This document shows positions 61,588 to 64,000 of a stretch of 64,000 nucleotides of DNA, one piece after another. The position numbers were made by a program, and so were the translations under genes. The stretch is from Symbiodinium natans (lineage: Eukaryota; Sar; Dinophyceae; Suessiales; Symbiodiniaceae), in assembly GCA_905221605.1 (NCBI GenBank), contig CAJNDS010001147.1, forward strand, positions 743,713-807,712, read 5' to 3'. The notes below the pieces were generated by a model. The model did not search any database. It saw only the letters and a program-made list of their open reading frames with translations, and had not been told where the DNA came from. How positions within the stretch are numbered: position 1 is the first letter of the stretch; every line of letters starts with the position of its first letter.

Positions 61588-62025
61588 TCATAGCATCACC
61601 GTCAATCCAAGAAGAAAGCTTGCGGGCCCGAAGCCTTCAGTGGTCGTCGTCGTGGTTGACGTGGTTGTGGTTGTGCTATTTGTTGTTGCTGTTGCTGTAG
61701 CCGCCACAGCTGGTCTACATTGTGTTTTTTGAGCTTGAGGGGTTGGGCACTTAGGAGCAAATTTTGGGTGCATGATCTGGTGTTTAGGGTCTGGAAATGC
61801 TTGGGGTCGTGTGCTTGGAGAGCAGCTTCGACATATGGGCCTCTGGCTCGAGCAGATGGGTAGATGGTATCCACGTATTGTCTCGGATCTTTTTCTTGCA
61901 CTCAACATCCCTAGGCAAAAGCCAGCAATCATCTGGTTGTATAGACTCCAACCTTCACATAGAACGCGCAAGTAGCAAAAGATGGATACTTTGTGGTTTG
62001 GAGTTGCCCAAAGCGTTTGTGGCAC
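61588..62025 (-). CDS. 145-codon Thr-rich ORF, right-arm copy (continuous)
   Basis: The 9-bp loss near 61753 removes the stop present on the left, joining the N-terminal frame to the Thr-rich tail and hydrophobic end (EGFGPASFLLGLTVML). Could be chance; strand is opposite to the other arm exons. Confidence 0.25.
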   Translation of the reverse strand: MPQTLWATPNHKVSIFCYLRVLCEGWSLYNQMIAGFCLGMLSARKRSETIRGYHLPICSSQRPICRSCSPSTRPQAFPDPKHQIMHPKFAPKCPTPQAQKTQCRPAVAATATATTNSTTTTTSTTTTTTEGFGPASFLLGLTVML

Positions 62026-62614
62026 TGCTCACAGCGTCATACCAGAGCTGCCTCAGGAGGAGGCATGGTCATGGTCATTGAATTCCAAACGATGTTGGGA
62101 ACTCCTGATTGCTCCACTGTCTGGACTCACAAACTCGACTGCCTGATGCGAATCCTCTTCGGGGCTGATTAGTCAAAACTTCTTGTTCCATCGGTTCTTT
62201 CCCACTCTAGAGGCACCTCACTTGAACAAGATGGCGTGATGGCATGCCTTGTTGGAGCGAAGTCCTGTTCCCGAAGTCGGAGCTCCCCAAGCCCAACAGC
62301 CTTTTCGAGTCTTGCACAAAACGAAATGTTTCTGTTTTGCAGGAGCACAGCTAAAGTCCTGAGTGCCGAGGCTCTTTGACTTTGGCGAAAGGCTCAGGTT
62401 GGGGTGGTAGGGGTTTAGGGGTTAATTTAGGGTCAGTGTCCGGTATCGCTGTAGCTGTAGCTTAATTCATTTAGCTAAGGTACACGTCCGAATCATCGGC
62501 CTCTACAATACTGCCGGCATAGAGACCTTGGCGTGTGTTCACAGAACCCATCCACACTCTGAACCCCTATTCCGCAACATCCCGTACCCTGAAAGCACTA
62601 ACGCAAGGACCGGA

Positions 62615-62682
62615 ACCCTAAACCCTAAACCCTAAACCCTAAACCCTAAACCCTAAACCCTAAACCCTAAACCCTAAACCTC
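62615..62682. repeat. CCCTAAA array, right arm
   Basis: About ten units, ending 8 bases before the acceptor of the exon at 62691. Longer than the left-arm copy. Confidence 0.95.
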
Positions 62683-62690
62683 AAACACAG

Positions 62691-62720
62691 GAGGCGGCCT
62701 TGGCCAAGATCCAGGCTGCA
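62691..62720 (+). CDS. Short helical exon, right-arm copy
   Basis: EAALAKIQAA after CACAG, GC as likely donor. Directly preceded by a CCCTAAA array. Confidence 0.4.
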
Positions 62721-62879
62721 GCAAGTAGGGCGTCGATGTCCGGACCGGTTTGCCATTTGGCAGGGCTCGAATGTGGGCTTCAGGGGCGGGATGCGGATCA
62801 AAAAAACATTTATTTAGGATCAAGAAAAAATTTATTTATGATCAAGAAAAAATTTATTTAGGATCAAAAAATCATTATT

Positions 62880-63235
62880 CTGTTCTTCCGACGGAGAAAG
62901 AGAAAAGGGGCGGGAGGGAGGGAGAAAAGGAGGGAGGGAGGGAAGGAAGGGCGGAAGGACGGAAGGACAGGAAGGAAGGAAGGAAGGAAGGAAGAGGAAG
63001 GAAGAGGAAGGAAGAGGAAGGAAGAGGAAGAGGAAGGAAGAGGAAGGAAGAGGAAGGAAGATGAAGGAAGATGAAGGAAGATGAAGGAAGGAAGCAAGGA
63101 AGCAAGGAAGCAGGGAAGCAGGGAAGCAGGGAAGGAAAGGAAAGGAAAGGAAAGGAAAAGGAAGGAAGGAAGGAATCAAGAAAGAAAGAAAAAGGCAAGA
63201 AATAACGAAAGAAAGAAAGCAAGGAAGAAGTCGTG
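62880..63235. repeat. GGAA/GAGGAAGGA purine microsatellite
   Basis: All purine on the + strand with few breaks; GGAAGGAA, GAGGAAGGAA and AAGGAAAGG blocks. ORFs on both strands are Lys/Glu/Arg or Phe/Leu/Pro runs. It begins just past the outer end of the right arm. Confidence 0.95.
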
Positions 63236-63289
63236 CCAGCTTGCTTCAAAGCATACGTATTCTGGCTTTCTGGTTGCTTGGTGCTGTGC

Positions 63290-63358
63290 TCCTAAGGTCC
63301 TCTGGTCACGTGGTCCTCTGGTCCTCCGGTCCTCTGGTCCTCCGGTCCCGTGGTCAGA
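63290..63358. repeat. 10-bp tandem repeat (GGTCCTCTGG)
   Basis: About six imperfect copies of GGTCCTC(T/C)G. Confidence 0.85.
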
Positions 63359-63359
63359 T

Positions 63360-63655
63360 TTTGTTTTTACTTATTATTTTTTGGTCATAATGGAATATTT
63401 AGTTCTGTAGGAAAACATAACATAACATCATATGTTATAACATATATATATATATATACATATGTATGTATATATTAAAGCAAAGTACAATAATATTATA
63501 TAGTGGAATAGAGTATCATAGAACACAATATCGTATAGTATACCTTTGTGTCATAAAAAATATACGAAAATCGTAATAAGAAAGCGTATATGTATATCTT
63601 TAATGCTATTTTATATTAATTTCATAATACACAATACATATTTATTGTTTGTTTG
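63360..63655. other. AT-rich DNA with TATA and ACATAAC repeats
   Basis: Very AT-rich compared with the rest of the window; ATATAT runs at 63442-63475. No gene. Confidence 0.8.
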
Positions 63656-63657
63656 GC

Positions 63658-63950
63658 GCCGGGCAAGCTTGTTCAACGCGTATGAGTCTTTTCCAGGCCC
63701 ATGATGCGAGCATTGTGTTTGCAAATGGGGGGGGTCTGCCCCCCCCGCCCCCCTCAAACCCCCAGCTGTTTTTTTCGGGGCAAGCTTGCTGCATATGAAT
63801 ATCCTTTCCAAACCAATGATGCGAGCGTTGCGTTTGCAATGGGGGGGGGCTGCGCCCCCCCCAACCCCCCCGCTGTTTTCTTAGTCCGGGCAAGCTTGCT
63901 TCAAAACACATGAATCCTTCCAATCCCATGATGCGAGCACTTTTATGCAA
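63658..63950. repeat. 110-117-bp tandem repeat with G/C hairpins, 2.5 copies
   Basis: Copies start GGGCAAGCTTG at 63661, 63778 and 63888. Each has CCCATGATGCGAGC-type sequence, and the first two continue into a G run facing a C run (GGGGGGGGGCTGCGCCCCCC) that would fold into a hairpin. The third copy is cut before the hairpin. Confidence 0.85.
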
Positions 63951-64000
63951 AAAGACATGAAAACACAATAAGATACAATAATATACAAGAATATATTACA

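Larger units (their letters stand above)
56361..62866 (-). repeat. Right arm of the large inverted duplication
   Basis: Reverse complement of 42258-48329, starting at TACAGCGAAACGC and ending at the ATTTATTTAGGATC repeats. It is longer than the left arm mainly because of about 570 bp at 58828-59396 and a longer CCCTAAA array, and it lacks a 78-bp and an about 49-bp piece kept on the left. Confidence 0.95.

Noticed and set aside
62750-63249. ORFs over the purine microsatellite
   Set aside because: Lys/Arg/Glu/Gly or Phe/Leu/Pro/Ser runs from GGAA repeats.
1-64000. Reverse transcriptase, integrase or full transposase genes
   Set aside because: No catalytic motifs such as YxDD-type or DDE-type domains were recognised on either strand; only short non-coding inverted-repeat elements were found.

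Overview
The window looks like nuclear DNA of a dinoflagellate, most likely in or near the Suessiales/Symbiodiniaceae; the species cannot be told from the sequence. Four things support this. Genes are split into many very short exons. Splice donors are a mix of GT and GC (about half GC in the best gene models), and acceptors are nearly always AG followed by G. TTTAGGG/CCCTAAA arrays are scattered through the interior. Simple repeats are abundant, and most recognisable coding exons share the + strand, as in unidirectional dinoflagellate gene clusters. No operons, CRISPR arrays, rRNA genes or sound tRNA genes were seen. All exon models were read by eye without transcripts.

Layout. 1-8.0 kb: sparse candidate exons, simple repeats and an AT-rich island at 6.4-6.8 kb. 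8.0-10.1 kb: six exons of a Gly/Tyr/Pro-rich protein. 10.1-13.0 kb: small candidate ORFs. 13.0-17.8 kb: an SR-type protein with one RanBP2-type zinc finger whose codons are split over several exons joined by GC-AG introns; its introns hold four kinds of inverted-repeat element, a 16-copy minisatellite and telomere-like arrays. 18-22.7 kb: unrecognised ORFs on both strands. 22.7-28.9 kb: a run of + strand exons of unknown function interrupted by large CA-type repeats. 29-34.6 kb: + strand exons including WD40-like pieces. 35-39 kb: unrecognised exons. 38.9-39.6 kb: a frameshifted remnant of the N-terminal part of ATP-citrate lyase. 40.2-42.2 kb: six exons of the C-terminal part of phosphoglycerate kinase (PGK), the best-supported gene here.

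42.3-62.9 kb: a large inverted duplication. The left arm (about 42.26-48.33 kb) and right arm (about 56.36-62.86 kb) are reverse complements separated by an 8 kb unique spacer. The arms differ by substitutions (about 2% in one 435 bp stretch) and by indels up to about 570 bp, so they are old enough to have diverged. They carry short helical or coiled-coil exons read on the left arm's - strand and the right arm's + strand; one exon is intact on the left and frameshifted on the right. The spacer holds other + strand exons and a 9-bp microsatellite. 62.9-64 kb: purine repeats, then AT-rich DNA ending in 110-117 bp tandem repeats with G/C hairpins.

The clearest unusual pattern is that sense-strand CCCTAAA arrays sit just upstream of several predicted 3' splice sites, while TTTAGGG arrays follow 5' splice sites, as if telomere-like repeats form the ends of introns.
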